Part shown: positions 10,101 through 19,119 of the stretch, piece after piece
Numbering within the stretch: the first letter of the stretch is position 1
Layout of the letters: every line of letters begins with the position of its first letter
DNA from: an uncultured Bacilli bacterium
GTDB taxonomy: Bacteria; Bacillota_I; Bacilli_A; RF39; UBA660
Length of the DNA: 64,000 nucleotides
Assembly (NCBI GenBank): GCA_910579455.1
Contig: CAJTUT010000002.1
Coordinates: 45,217 to 109,216, forward strand
Reading direction: 5' to 3'
Translations under genes and position numbers: made by a program
Notes under the pieces: model-generated
Told to the model about the DNA's origin: nothing
The model's input: the letters and a program-made list of their open reading frames with translations, nothing else
Databases searched by the model: none

Positions 10101-13100
10101 TAAGTTTCCATTATTCATGATGATACCATCTCCCGATTGTCCTGTTATGGTTCCTTGATATATATTAATTGTGGCACTAGCACTTGAACTTACAAAAATT
10201 CCTTCAGAACCAGAGATTTCTCCATTATAAATATCTAGAGTTCCTCCATTTACAGTTATACCATTATATTTACTGATTATAGAAGGAAGTTTAGACTTAT
10301 CATTTGCATCACCTATATTTACACGACCATTAGAGGTAAGCGCTGTAGACACCGATTCATAGTTTCCCTCTATCACATTAAGTATACCACTATTATTGGA
10401 TATACAATATCTCCCTTTATAGGTTCCATTTTTAATCACTAAATTACCTTTACCATTAATACTGTAATTCTGTACATCTATATTGGCATTATCTATGATT
10501 ATTGTTCCGGAAGTATAAATACCGTTTTTACCTGTAGTAATGTTCACATCGACAATTTCTACATTTGCATCTGGTGACATTTTTATTGCGTAACTACCTG
10601 TCGATTGAAAATAACCACCATCAAGAATGAACTTGTCTGAACTAGATATATAAAGGGCATCACCTGAAATGGAATTAATATGAGAATTATTATCAATAGT
10701 TAATTCACCAGCATTTATATTTAACCCGTAACCACCTGTTGCATTAACATTTGAACGAATAATATTTAAATAACCACTGCTGTCTATTGTGTTTGTGTTT
10801 GTTGTCTGGCTTATAGTAATACCATCTAAACTTAATGTAGCAGTGCTTTTGTTAGTTATTGTTTTAGATATTTTTAAGATTCCCTTTATTACACTACTAT
10901 CTATTAATTTTAGATTTCCTGAATTGGTTACATCATATCCTGTTTCTACAGTGTAACCTGATACATCTATAATTACCTCTTTATTTTGGGCTAAATCAAG
11001 TGGATATGCTGCTTCGAAATCCCTTATTGCATAGATCGTTCTATTTTTCTCAAAATCAGTATTCATATCTGTTATAAAGTCAATTGCATCTTGTAAATTA
11101 AAATAATAATTTGTACTAATAATTTCGTTACTATCCTCACTACTATAATTTACTGTTTTAGCTACTGCTCTTGTCAAGATTGAAGATGTCTCTTCTAAAT
11201 ATATTTTTTGATAACCATTACTATAATCGTGATCTGTAAACACTTCATATCCTTCTGGTTTGTTGTATACATAACCATCAAGTCCTAATTCTGCAGTTAT
11301 TAATCCATCATAGAAATTCATTATTCCTTGCTGTTCTATTCCCTTTGTTGTTCCTTCTATACATGGATTATCCTTTAATACATCCCCATCATTTTCTCCT
11401 AAGGTTAATATAGAATGATTTACTATTGCCGTATTAGTTGTGTTCTTAATAGTACCATTGTTAAGAATTGTTAATGTACCATTATTTATTATTGTACTAT
11501 CATTAACTCCTGTTACGGTTTTTCCATTCAAATCAAGAGTTATATCTTTTACATTTTCTACACTTTCTATTGTGTCTTTCAACATCACAATGGTATCGCC
11601 ACTTTCTTTAGCAGCAGCCAATGCCTCTTCTAAACTTTTATAATATACCTTTTCTATTCTAGCAACAGCATCACTAGAACCTATTTCTGGTTTTTTTATG
11701 GTAATCGTATACTCCTTAGTTGCTGTAGAATAATTATTAGTTGCTAAACAGGTCACTCGTATAGTTATTACAGTCCCAATAGCTAAATTGGAAAGATTTG
11801 ATATTGTTACAGTTTTATCATCTAAAGTAACTTCCGCGTCAGTTTCCGTAACCTCTACTACACTAGTTTCTCCTCCATGTGAATCTACTATCATAAAAGA
11901 GTCACTATCTTGACCTTGATCAATGATTCTTTCATTAGAACTTAAATCAATATATCCCTGTGCACGTATAATGTCATAGGCCTTTCTATTATTATCTAAT
12001 GTATAATTTTCAATACGTCCTCTTCCTCCTATAACACTAGCTATAGAGACTTCTGATACATAACTACCTACATCAACTGCTTTTGACTGAATTAATTCTA
12101 ATGCTTCGTTTTCTATTCGATCATTTAAACTATATTCATAATCTGGAGCTTGTCTTTCCCCATTATAAGAAAATTCAGTTGCCTCATCCCATGTAATATT
12201 CACCCTTTTAGGAGTGATAGTATGTGCAACACAACTTGATTGAAGAGGAAGACTCCCTTCCTTTCCTTCTAATACTGCTTTTACTGAATAATTACCTGCA
12301 TCAATTGGAACAGATGACAACTCATTGCTACAATTTGTATCACTATAATATTGATAAGAAAGCTGTGAAGAATCTACACCTTCTGATACTTTTGCGTCAT
12401 TTGCTTCTATTTCTCTACCAGTATATTCTTCAATTTTAGAATTTAAAGAGATACTTTCTGATCTTTTAAAAATTGCATATAGAGTCATATTCCCTGTAAC
12501 AGTAGGAGGTGAGGTGAAACCGCTGGAAGAATCTTTATTAGTGTGCCATCCTAAAAAGTCATATCCACTTTTTTTTGCAACTTCATCTAAATCAACAATA
12601 TCCCCATATCTTAAAGTTTTATCTGGGATATTGCAACTACCACCTGTTGTAGTACAATCATACTTTATCACATATTTTTTTTCTTTTGCCCTTGCAATTA
12701 GTTCCTTATTTCCATGAATTGTATACTCATCATTAGGATTTCCAATAACTGTATCATGATCATACCATTGACCACTAGCATAATGATCCCTACTTATAAT
12801 ATCTGGTAATGTCTTCGTACAATTATGACCCTCAACAGTATAACGATCTCCATCCATTATTTGGTAGTTATCACACTGATCACTAGTAGATCCTATACTT
12901 TTAACAGACTCATCATCATTGGTATAAGAAACTTCCCATTTTCCTTTATATACCGCATAATACACTTCATTCTTTGTTGTAATGGAAGACTCAATATGAC
13001 GATAATCAAATGGTCTAGTAGATAATCCATAATAAGTTCTATCATCCCCACCTTGTGATAAAAGAACCTCTTCTGGTACAGAAACTTCTTCTTCATTAAT

Positions 13101-15332
13101 ATGATAAGTCGCACTATCTTCATTTATTAACACAGAGTTAACCTTATTTGTTGAAAAAATGAACCTTTGTCCGTCGTTATAATAATAAAACTTAGTATCA
13201 ATATTACCAGTATATACCGCATAATACACCTGATTATTAGTAATGTTGGTATATATATCTTCCGTTTCCATATTGTTTAACTTAGAAGAAATTCCCTTAT
13301 ATGGTAGTCCCCTTAAGCCAATACTATTTACCACCTCATCAGAAGCTCTATAAGTACCCTTATTTTGATTATAAATTGTTTTATTTTCTGTTATAGATTC
13401 TACATTCCCATTATTATTATAATAGACCTTAATACTAATATCTTTTGAAGTAATTGCATAATATGTAGAATTATCAGATATCATTTTTTTTGTATTAATA
13501 TCCCAGCTACCACTAGTATCGTTTTCATTTTGACTAAATCCTAGGATTTTATATCCTTCTCTTTCTATAGAAGGAGAAGATATTTCACAACTGGTAGCTT
13601 CTCCCCAAATCTCACAACTTTTAGTAGTAGAATCTAATTGACTACCATTAGCAGAAAAGGTAACAGTTACTTCCTTATATACATTTACTGTAATATCAAT
13701 CATAGATGAAGTAGCTGTATCTGTGACTGTTATAGTCGTAGTTCCAACAGAAACCCCCTGAATCACTCCATTCTTATCTACTGTTGCAATACCAGAATTA
13801 CTACTCGCATATGATAAAGTACCCGTATTGTTGCTAATATCCGCTTTTTTGGATTGCCCAACCTTTAAATTAATCTCATCGTCAGAAGAAGAAATATCAC
13901 CAATTTTTTTTACTTCTATTTTTTTACTTACTACATTATGGTTGGTATCATATACCCATAAATAATAAGTACCACTACTAGGAACCACGAATTCTTTATC
14001 ATATTGATTCGTTACCTCCTCCAATTTAGTATAATTAGAAGTAGTTGGCATTTTATTATGATTACTTAAATAATAACCACCTATATTTCCCTCTTTTGCC
14101 ATGATATGAACTGGAATATAGTACTTGTTATCCTTTCTGGTAATTGTCTCAGTAGTAATTTCAATACTTCCCTTAGGAATGATATGAACAACTCTAACAA
14201 CACTATTAGTATTTCCCTTACTATCAATAACAATATACTTAACTGTATAAACCCCTTCAACAAAAGAGTTTACAGTTCCAACGGTAATGATCTTATCTGT
14301 CAAGACACCATCTTCTATATCCTCAGCACTAGCACCTAAATCTTGATAGGTTTCACCCTTTTTCAATTCTAAATTTGATTCCCCTACTAAATCAATAGTA
14401 GGAATGTGGTCATCAGAAGTAGGATTAACACTAACACTTACAACTGTACACCCAATATTTCCATTTTTATCACTAACTCTATAATAAATATAGTAAATTC
14501 CTAATTTAGAAGGGTCCACATTATCAACGGTCATAGTATTTACTCCATCATAATATTCATATGTCTTAGTAACATTAGAAATATCAATACTCTGACCTGA
14601 ACTATCCTTAATTTCATATGGAACAGGATCCGTAAAAGAATCATTCAAAGAGATATGAATAGACGTATTTGGAATGTTAATTACAGGGGCAACAAGATCA
14701 TTAGCAGCACCGTTACTTTGTACAGCACTCACAACAATTCTAGCGGCGTATGTTTTTCCTTGAACACTATTGTCAGCGTCCTCTCGTAGCCACATCTTAA
14801 GTTCATAATCTACCTCATCTTTTCCAGATTCTGCACTTAAACTACCGCTGTTTAAAAGTAAACCATCAGCAAGAGATCTTGGACTTGTCCAACTCCCATC
14901 ACTTAATTTAATACTATAATTAATATATTTTCTATCTAAAGTATTAGAAGATGCTGGAGTTTCTTCTAAACTAACATGATATTTAGCATCAATAGTTCCT
15001 GTATTTTTTATGGTAAAATGATAACCATCTGTACTCATTCCTTCACTATCACTCATAGGTGCTAAGTTAGTCAAATGAATTTCATTTCCCTCCTCAAACT
15101 CAACCTTAAACGTTCCAGCCACAACTTCATGCTCACTAGTATTATCAATTAAAACTTTAAATAATCCGTAGCTAGTGCCAATGACAGAAATTAATAAAAA
15201 CATTACTAAAATAGCAATCTTTTTATATTCCCTTTTATTCTTCCTTTTTAAATTATCATTATTGATTTCCACAGTTCTAAAACGATCACCAATTCTACCT
15301 TTATGAAAACTTTTTTTATTTTTGTTACTCAT
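7158..15332 (-). CDS. Giant surface protein: TasA-like N-domain, Ig-like and InlB-B-like domains, beta-helix repeats
   Basis: The 2,724-residue product starts with the same layout as its small paralogue: basic cytosolic N-terminus with FRTVEINNDNL (18-28), membrane segment 39-58 ending IGTSYGLF, and a TasA-like domain from VAGTFKVEFEEG. Next come DUF5011-type Ig domains (VNPTSDDHIPTIDLVGES…), a Big_2-like domain (INLKVGQSKK…ASSNSGIATVDKNG), several InlB-B-like modules (YYAVYTG, GYDFLGWH), then more than 1,200 residues of Thr/Asn/Gly-rich parallel beta-helix repeats (LDLNGKTV, GTLDIYNGEISG). It contains two almost identical 110-residue units. No LPXTG or other C-terminal anchor is seen, so it may be held by the N-terminal membrane segment or released. 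Adhesion or matrix formation is the likely role. Confidence 0.75.
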   Translation of the reverse strand: MSNKNKKSFHKGRIGDRFRTVEINNDNLKRKNKREYKKIAILVMFLLISVIGTSYGLFKVLIDNTSEHEVVAGTFKVEFEEGNEIHLTNLAPMSDSEGMSTDGYHFTIKNTGTIDAKYHVSLEETPASSNTLDRKYINYSIKLSDGSWTSPRSLADGLLLNSGSLSAESGKDEVDYELKMWLREDADNSVQGKTYAARIVVSAVQSNGAANDLVAPVINIPNTSIHISLNDSFTDPVPYEIKDSSGQSIDISNVTKTYEYYDGVNTMTVDNVDPSKLGIYYIYYRVSDKNGNIGCTVVSVSVNPTSDDHIPTIDLVGESNLELKKGETYQDLGASAEDIEDGVLTDKIITVGTVNSFVEGVYTVKYIVIDSKGNTNSVVRVVHIIPKGSIEITTETITRKDNKYYIPVHIMAKEGNIGGYYLSNHNKMPTTSNYTKLEEVTNQYDKEFVVPSSGTYYLWVYDTNHNVVSKKIEVKKIGDISSSDDEINLKVGQSKKADISNNTGTLSYASSNSGIATVDKNGVIQGVSVGTTTITVTDTATSSMIDITVNVYKEVTVTFSANGSQLDSTTKSCEIWGEATSCEISSPSIEREGYKILGFSQNENDTSGSWDINTKKMISDNSTYYAITSKDISIKVYYNNNGNVESITENKTIYNQNKGTYRASDEVVNSIGLRGLPYKGISSKLNNMETEDIYTNITNNQVYYAVYTGNIDTKFYYYNDGQRFIFSTNKVNSVLINEDSATYHINEEEVSVPEEVLLSQGGDDRTYYGLSTRPFDYRHIESSITTKNEVYYAVYKGKWEVSYTNDDESVKSIGSTSDQCDNYQIMDGDRYTVEGHNCTKTLPDIISRDHYASGQWYDHDTVIGNPNDEYTIHGNKELIARAKEKKYVIKYDCTTTGGSCNIPDKTLRYGDIVDLDEVAKKSGYDFLGWHTNKDSSSGFTSPPTVTGNMTLYAIFKRSESISLNSKIEEYTGREIEANDAKVSEGVDSSQLSYQYYSDTNCSNELSSVPIDAGNYSVKAVLEGKEGSLPLQSSCVAHTITPKRVNITWDEATEFSYNGERQAPDYEYSLNDRIENEALELIQSKAVDVGSYVSEVSIASVIGGRGRIENYTLDNNRKAYDIIRAQGYIDLSSNERIIDQGQDSDSFMIVDSHGGETSVVEVTETDAEVTLDDKTVTISNLSNLAIGTVITIRVTCLATNNYSTATKEYTITIKKPEIGSSDAVARIEKVYYKSLEEALAAAKESGDTIVMLKDTIESVENVKDITLDLNGKTVTGVNDSTIINNGTLTILNNGTIKNTTNTAIVNHSILTLGENDGDVLKDNPCIEGTTKGIEQQGIMNFYDGLITAELGLDGYVYNKPEGYEVFTDHDYSNGYQKIYLEETSSILTRAVAKTVNYSSEDSNEIISTNYYFNLQDAIDFITDMNTDFEKNRTIYAIRDFEAAYPLDLAQNKEVIIDVSGYTVETGYDVTNSGNLKLIDSSVIKGILKISKTITNKSTATLSLDGITISQTTNTNTIDSSGYLNIIRSNVNATGGYGLNINAGELTIDNNSHINSISGDALYISSSDKFILDGGYFQSTGSYAIKMSPDANVEIVDVNITTGKNGIYTSGTIIIDNANIDVQNYSINGKGNLVIKNGTYKGRYCISNNSGILNVIEGNYESVSTALTSNGRVNIGDANDKSKLPSIISKYNGITVNGGTLDIYNGEISGSEGIFVSSSASATINIYQGTITGQSGDGIIMNNGNLNVYGGKIVGKTYGIETKNNANLVLGNKDDEVSTKSPEVIGEQYGLYSGGNGTISFYDGILKGTTAGHAGVITTLLDGYGIETGEETVDGILYSTSYLGKMTNFLKVGDEEYNTFKKALDAIDTEGTIEVIESVSIAEEVLIPNGKEITIDLGGKQLVNSKMITNEGKLRILDSSVEATGSYTNTSVVSGEYAIKSTNDLTVNSGTIKTTERASVIYLSGKGKITGGTYSAANGARVLYIATDIDITGGSYSSYSKHDTTISIATGKTVNITGVEIDRGGVTASNNANVTIENSNIYRVNPSAHERANITIKSGSYGSISSYGNTVIGDPEDATKVPNISNRITVNGGTLDIYNGEISGSEGIFVSSSASATINIYQGTITGQSGDGIIMNNGNLNVYGGKIVGKTYGIETKNNANLVLGNKDDEVSTKSPEVIGEQYGLYNGGNGTISFYDGALSGQIAGYYGAISKIPNDYVIDDDTQIIDEVMYHRNTLKATEYFVQNGEMQYKSLKTAVLESQNGDTLTIIKDSKVFEEVNTAGKNITLDLNGHHLRLNQAIMNEGTLSIRDNADQGKLSISTNSIIISNKGNLVLEDILLENLTTNYYLITNFANASIEANGTSFKGYSGIHNYAGANLVANDITLDVISSGIYNYSNCKISNSTLNKSDKKTGGYLFYNQTSEDHEALLRNNTYRVSGYYFGYRDIVNNSGELTIQGGTMYSTIDNNNQNAILNLLNTNIIYSYRTSDSDPIIRHRKGQLNIEGGSISSDGDITQYVGIVLSSDASIKNVAITSNTTVNSADATAIVINDNSNINIENTDFNIENFTSNYGISTQAAANLTLKNTNIYLRENTNVFSGRNITSAGIYSSNSDSNIKLESGRIDVHGRMAYGIYIDSGTVIMGIKDGSGTNYANVSIENPLIQATATVTGIGVIKGNGIFKYYDGRIIGSTNAKPETTTEVEPGYEVRFYTDEETGYEYCILEFME
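8749..9079. repeat. 331-bp direct repeat inside the giant gene, copy 2 (protein order)
   Basis: This segment matches 9931-10261 at an offset of 1,182 bp (394 codons), with a single difference that I could find, T at 8779 against C at 9961 (Asn versus Ser). It encodes the unit beginning GTLDIYNGEISG and ending in YGLYNGGNGTISFYDG. Confidence 0.9.
9931..10261. repeat. 331-bp direct repeat inside the giant gene, copy 1 (protein order)
   Basis: Partner of the repeat at 8749-9079. The identity stops abruptly at both ends, inside coding sequence and in phase with the reading frame. Such near-identity in an otherwise diverged beta-helix suggests a recent duplication or gene conversion. Confidence 0.9.
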
Positions 15333-15371
15333 AAGTTCACATCCTACTAATTTGTTCTATTTTCTATTAAC

Positions 15372-15381
15372 ATTTTACAAT
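15372..15381 (-). promoter_or_regulatory. Promoter (-10) of the giant surface gene
   Basis: The minus strand reads TATTGTAAAATGTTAAT with -10 TAAAAT at 15372-15377, 40 bases before the start codon. The best -35 at 17 bp is TTTCCT, which is weak. The match to the promoter of the paralogue at 6370 suggests shared control. Confidence 0.5.
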
Positions 15382-15410
15382 ATTTTTTGCAAATAGGAAA
15401 GAAAAATTTC

Positions 15411-15444
15411 AAAAAAAGAAGTGATGACAAACTTATCATCACTT
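15411..15444 (-). terminator. Terminator of the 113-residue gene
   Basis: A 9-bp perfect stem (AAGTGATGA at 15419-15427, TCATCACTT at 15436-15444) with an 8-base loop is followed on the minus strand by CTTTTTTT. It separates the small gene at 15511 from the giant surface gene. Confidence 0.8.
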
Positions 15445-15510
15445 TCTAACCTGTAATGGTACAAAACATTAAAAGAAATATCATTATCTCCTTTTCAGGA
15501 ATGAATCATC

Positions 15511-15852
15511 TTATTTTCCTGGCTTAAAAGCATGTACTATAACCTTAGTTTTATCCTTACTTAACTGTGAAGTATACTCATAAAAATCATTCATTCCTTC
15601 AGAAGTTCCCTGTTCTAAATATTGAAGACACTCATCCAAATGTTGGTCAATAAACTCTCTAATTTGCAAATTATCCACATTATCTTTATTCGGTTTAGAA
15701 ATTTGAAATGCATTAGGAACAGATAATTTTGTTATATCATACTTCTGATCTCCAACCCTAAAATAATAAACAACATTATCTTCTGATTTTTCTGGTGAAG
15801 TTTCCCCAGAAATCATCTGATATAAGTCAACTACCTCAATTGTATTATCCAT
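15511..15852 (-). CDS. Hypothetical protein, 113 residues
   Basis: I do not recognise this acidic soluble protein (MDNTIEVVDLYQM…). It has no signal peptide or membrane segment. It has a very good AGGAGGGG ribosome binding site, its own consensus promoter at 15876-15904 and its own terminator, so it is a free-standing, probably well expressed gene. Its sequence ends VIVHAFKPGK. The central part suggests a small alpha/beta fold with a helical second half, but no catalytic motif is visible. Confidence 0.65.
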   Translation of the reverse strand: MDNTIEVVDLYQMISGETSPEKSEDNVVYYFRVGDQKYDITKLSVPNAFQISKPNKDNVDNLQIREFIDQHLDECLQYLEQGTSEGMNDFYEYTSQLSKDKTKVIVHAFKPGK

Positions 15853-15875
15853 ATAACCCCTCCTTTTGACTACAT

Positions 15876-15904
15876 ATTATAACATAATATTCCATTATTT
15901 GCAA
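15876..15904 (-). promoter_or_regulatory. Promoter of the 113-residue gene
   Basis: -35 TTGCAA (15899-15904), 17-bp spacer, and extended -10 TGTTATAAT (box at 15876-15881) on the minus strand. The start codon lies 24 bp downstream of the -10 box. Confidence 0.8.
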
Positions 15905-16223
15905 GATAAATAGAATAACTCAAGCTACAAACGAAAAGTTATGGAGTTCTAGTACAAACAAATGAGTGATTCGTTTTAAAGAAAAAATTGTCCCTTATCC
16001 TCCTCTTAATTCTAACTCTTCTTCATTATTCTATCTCTCATACTACACTAATATAACTAATAAGAGATAAATAATCATAATAAACTTTCTTCAGTTTTAA
16101 TAGTTAAATATACATCTACTATATACAATAACAAGAAAATGGATAAACAATAATAAAACAAATCGATATGGAATTTATACTAGAAGATATTGCTCCATAT
16201 TTTCTTTAGAATTTCTATCACGA
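15905..16223. other. Intergenic region without a recognised feature
   Basis: About 320 bp between the permease stop and the promoter of the 113-residue gene. I see no convincing frame with a ribosome binding site, no strong terminator and no RNA gene. Confidence 0.5.
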
Positions 16224-18275
16224 CTATTTTTCTTTAATAATATTCTTACTACAGAAATAAGTTATTAAGAAATAGCCTCCATAAATCATTATGATAAAGC
16301 AAGCTGTCATAATAATAGACGGTAATAATCCCTTTGTACCAAATGTTTCTAAAAAATAAGTACAAAACTTAATTCCAAAAATGGAATGAATTATAGCAAG
16401 GATCAATGGCATAAGAAAGAAAATTCCTATTTGTCTAAATAATGCCCTGTTAATTAGTTTTTCATCAGTACCTATTTTTCTTAACATCTTGAATCTCTCT
16501 TTGTTATCACTAGATTCTGATAATTCCTTTAAAGCAAGAATTGCAGCACTGGATATTAAGAAAATAATCCCTAGATATAGTCCGATAAAAGTAACCATTC
16601 CTCCAAGTCCCAAGCAGGCTTCTGCAATATCTAATCTAGTATTACTACTTGGAATAATATATTGATCATTATCTTGAACAAAGTGAAGTTTTTCCTCAAA
16701 CTCCTGTTTTGCCTCTTTTGTCCTTGCCTTATAATTAGCCGTCAGTATACTACTAACACGATACTCTTCTTTTACTACGTGGTCAGGGACAACAAAGAAT
16801 CCCATATTAGTATGATTACCAGACATTTGAAGAAAACCATCTTGACATACTTTATATTTCGGACTCAAAACATGATCAAAAATGCGAATTGAAATACCCT
16901 GTTTTAGAGGAATATCCCGTATTTTTGACATAGATTCAAGATTGGCAACCACTATATATTCGTCATCATTCAAATGATAAGTCTTTTTACCAAAAAGCTT
17001 TGCAAGCTTATTATAATCGCTAATTCGAACAATATTTTCTCTCTGATCATAGTGCACAAATCTATGTTTTTCTTGTAATAGTTCAAAACTACTTCCAAGT
17101 GAATCTTTAAAAGTAAACTCAGAAGATTCATAAACAGTAACCGTTACAATATCTTTTAAATCGTCCTCTATATCAACACCACTCCGTTTTAAAGACTCCA
17201 TAATTGTTAAATTAGAATTTTTCACCATTTGTTCTGTATAATAATCTGATATATCACTTGATTGTAAATTAATCACTCGATAAAGTTGAATATCCGCAGG
17301 AGCAAGTTCATTTAGATTTTTTGTCATAGAATTTTTTATTGATAAAGCACTGGATAAAACACACAAGGTTACAAATAGCATAATACAAATAATAGACATT
17401 GAAAATACAGTCGTATTTACTTTTGAACTAATCTGTCTTAAAGTAAAGCTATTTAACCCTTTATAATAAAGATTCTTCACTGCCATAACAATCTTTAGTA
17501 AAAGTCCTGATAAAGACCAAAAAATAAAGAAGGTTGAAAGGCATCCCAAGGCAATAGGAATATAAATTTCATTAGCATTGTGTATAGTATCGATACCAGC
17601 AGTTACCATGTAGTATGCGTATCCCAGAAAAATACTAGATATAATAAATATAATAACACAAAGCCATGGATTTTTAAATTTAACCCTTTCAGATTTTTTA
17701 TTAAAATGTAATAAATCAATTAGCTTACATCTACCAACACTAATGGCATTAAAGATGATAACGAATAAATACATAATACTAAAATACAAAAGACACTTCA
17801 TACTAGCTTCTAGAGAAAAGATAAACTCAAATCTTTCTACATCCGCCTCAAACATACCTGCTACTAATATACTCATGAATTGGGATAAAATAAATCCTAA
17901 CCCAAGCCCTACAATTAAAGAAATAATTCCAATTATTAATGTCTCTAAAAACAGAATCAATGAAATTTTCCGTTTGCTCATACCAAGTGTTAAATAGATG
18001 CCAAATTCCTTATTTCTTCTTTTCATTAAAAATCTGGATGCATAGATAATCAGAAATCCCAAAATAAAAGAAACAAAGACACTAACTCCTGCCAACATAT
18101 TAGTCATTAGTTTTATAATCTCCTTGGTTGATTTTGTAACATTCATCATAACAGTTTGAGAGTCTATCGCATTAAATACATAAAAAATAGCAACTCCCAA
18201 TATCAGTGTAAAAAAATAAATCGCATAATCTTTTATACTTCTTATAATATTTTTAACAGAAAGTTTAAAGAGCAT
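16224..18275 (-). CDS. bceB: BceB-type ABC transporter permease (FtsX-like)
   Basis: The 683-residue membrane protein is the permease and sensor of a peptide-antibiotic detoxification module. It starts MLFKLSVKNIIRSIKDYAIYFF, has ten predicted membrane segments (first at about 17-37, a pair at 55-75 and 106-126, the last three at about 545-670) and a large extracellular domain of about 220 residues between the seventh and eighth segments, which is the mark of BceB/VraG proteins. It overlaps the ATPase gene by 11 bp. In the known family it binds bacitracin- or nisin-like peptide/lipid II complexes and signals to the BceS kinase. The actual substrate cannot be told from sequence. Confidence 0.85.
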   Translation of the reverse strand: MLFKLSVKNIIRSIKDYAIYFFTLILGVAIFYVFNAIDSQTVMMNVTKSTKEIIKLMTNMLAGVSVFVSFILGFLIIYASRFLMKRRNKEFGIYLTLGMSKRKISLILFLETLIIGIISLIVGLGLGFILSQFMSILVAGMFEADVERFEFIFSLEASMKCLLYFSIMYLFVIIFNAISVGRCKLIDLLHFNKKSERVKFKNPWLCVIIFIISSIFLGYAYYMVTAGIDTIHNANEIYIPIALGCLSTFFIFWSLSGLLLKIVMAVKNLYYKGLNSFTLRQISSKVNTTVFSMSIICIMLFVTLCVLSSALSIKNSMTKNLNELAPADIQLYRVINLQSSDISDYYTEQMVKNSNLTIMESLKRSGVDIEDDLKDIVTVTVYESSEFTFKDSLGSSFELLQEKHRFVHYDQRENIVRISDYNKLAKLFGKKTYHLNDDEYIVVANLESMSKIRDIPLKQGISIRIFDHVLSPKYKVCQDGFLQMSGNHTNMGFFVVPDHVVKEEYRVSSILTANYKARTKEAKQEFEEKLHFVQDNDQYIIPSSNTRLDIAEACLGLGGMVTFIGLYLGIIFLISSAAILALKELSESSDNKERFKMLRKIGTDEKLINRALFRQIGIFFLMPLILAIIHSIFGIKFCTYFLETFGTKGLLPSIIMTACFIIMIYGGYFLITYFCSKNIIKEK

Positions 18276-19032
18276 CGTTCAAATCACCACCAAGCATTGT
18301 GACAACATCAATTATCTTGTCAAAAAATTCACGCCTTTCATCATCACCTCTATGAATTTCATTAAAAACTTTTCCATCTTTAATAAAAATAACACGAGTT
18401 GCATAACTAGCTGTAAAGGCATCATGGGTAACCATTAAAATAGTTGCTTTCAACTCCTTATTTAAAAACTGAAATCTCTCTAATAACATTTTAGCAGATT
18501 TAGAATCCAAGGCTCCTGTTGGTTCATCCGCAAGTACTAACTTTGGATTGGTAATAATTGCCCTAGCAGATGCCACTCTTTGTTTTTGGCCACCTGACAT
18601 TTGATAGGGATATTTATTTAATATATCCTGAATATTTAATTCCCTAGCTACCTCTTTAATCCGTTCATCAATCTGATTTGCCTTTACATTTTGAATAGAC
18701 AATGCTAATGCAATATTTTCATAGGCAGTTAAAGTATCCAAAAGATTAAAATCCTGAAAGATAAATCCTAACTCTTCTCGTCGAAATTTATTAAGATGAT
18801 TGCCTCGTAATTTGGTAATATCCTCTCCTCCAACATAAATATGACCAGATGTTACCTTATCAATAGTTGATATTAAATTTAGTAATGTCGTTTTTCCACT
18901 ACCACTAGCTCCCATAATAGCAACAAATTCTCCCTTTTCCACCTCAAAGGAAAGATTATTGATTGCCTTCGTTAAGCTAGACTTATTTCCATAGTATTTT
19001 TCAATTTCTTCTATTCTTAAAACTTTTTCCAT
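18265..19032 (-). CDS. bceA: BceA-type ABC transporter ATP-binding protein
   Basis: The 255-residue ATPase carries Walker A GASGSGKTT (about 36-44), Q-loop FIFQDFNLL, signature MSGGQKQRVASARA, Walker B KLVLADEPTGALD and H-loop MVTHD. It belongs to the MacB/LolD/BceA class and drives the permease at 16224. The ATG at 19032 has AAGGAG seven bases upstream; an in-frame GTG 24 bases further up lacks such a site. It is transcribed from a BceR-type promoter (operator at 19104-19117). Confidence 0.9.
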   Translation of the reverse strand: MEKVLRIEEIEKYYGNKSSLTKAINNLSFEVEKGEFVAIMGASGSGKTTLLNLISTIDKVTSGHIYVGGEDITKLRGNHLNKFRREELGFIFQDFNLLDTLTAYENIALALSIQNVKANQIDERIKEVARELNIQDILNKYPYQMSGGQKQRVASARAIITNPKLVLADEPTGALDSKSAKMLLERFQFLNKELKATILMVTHDAFTASYATRVIFIKDGKVFNEIHRGDDERREFFDKIIDVVTMLGGDLNDAL

Positions 19033-19054
19033 ACTATTTCTCCTTTCTATCACC

Positions 19055-19083
19055 ATTTTAGTAAAAAATATGTCAAATGTCCC
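19055..19083 (-). promoter_or_regulatory. Promoter of bceAB
   Basis: On the minus strand, -35 GGGACA (19078-19083), 17-bp spacer and -10 TAAAAT (19055-19060). The -35 is suboptimal, as expected for an activated promoter; the candidate activator site lies 20 bp upstream. Confidence 0.55.
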
Positions 19084-19103
19084 TCGTTTAATATTACCGA
19101 ATA

Positions 19104-19117
19104 TTACAATTTTGTAA
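19104..19117. promoter_or_regulatory. BceR-type operator upstream of bceA
   Basis: TTACAATTTTGTAA matches the TNACA-N4-TGTAA consensus described for BceR-like regulators and sits 20 bp upstream of the -35 box of bceAB, just after the kinase stop codon. The perfect symmetry and position agree with activation of the transporter genes by the neighbouring regulator. Confidence 0.7.
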
Positions 19118-19119
19118 TT

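Noticed and set aside
8749..10261. CRISPR array from the repeated segments
   Set aside because: There are only two copies, 331 bp long, inside a continuous reading frame.
7158..15332. Plus-strand frames inside the giant surface gene
   Set aside because: They lack ribosome binding sites and are explained by the low-complexity composition of the opposite strand.
16662..16892. Plus-strand ORF inside the permease gene
   Set aside because: No start signal; the permease frame on the minus strand is fully conserved across it.
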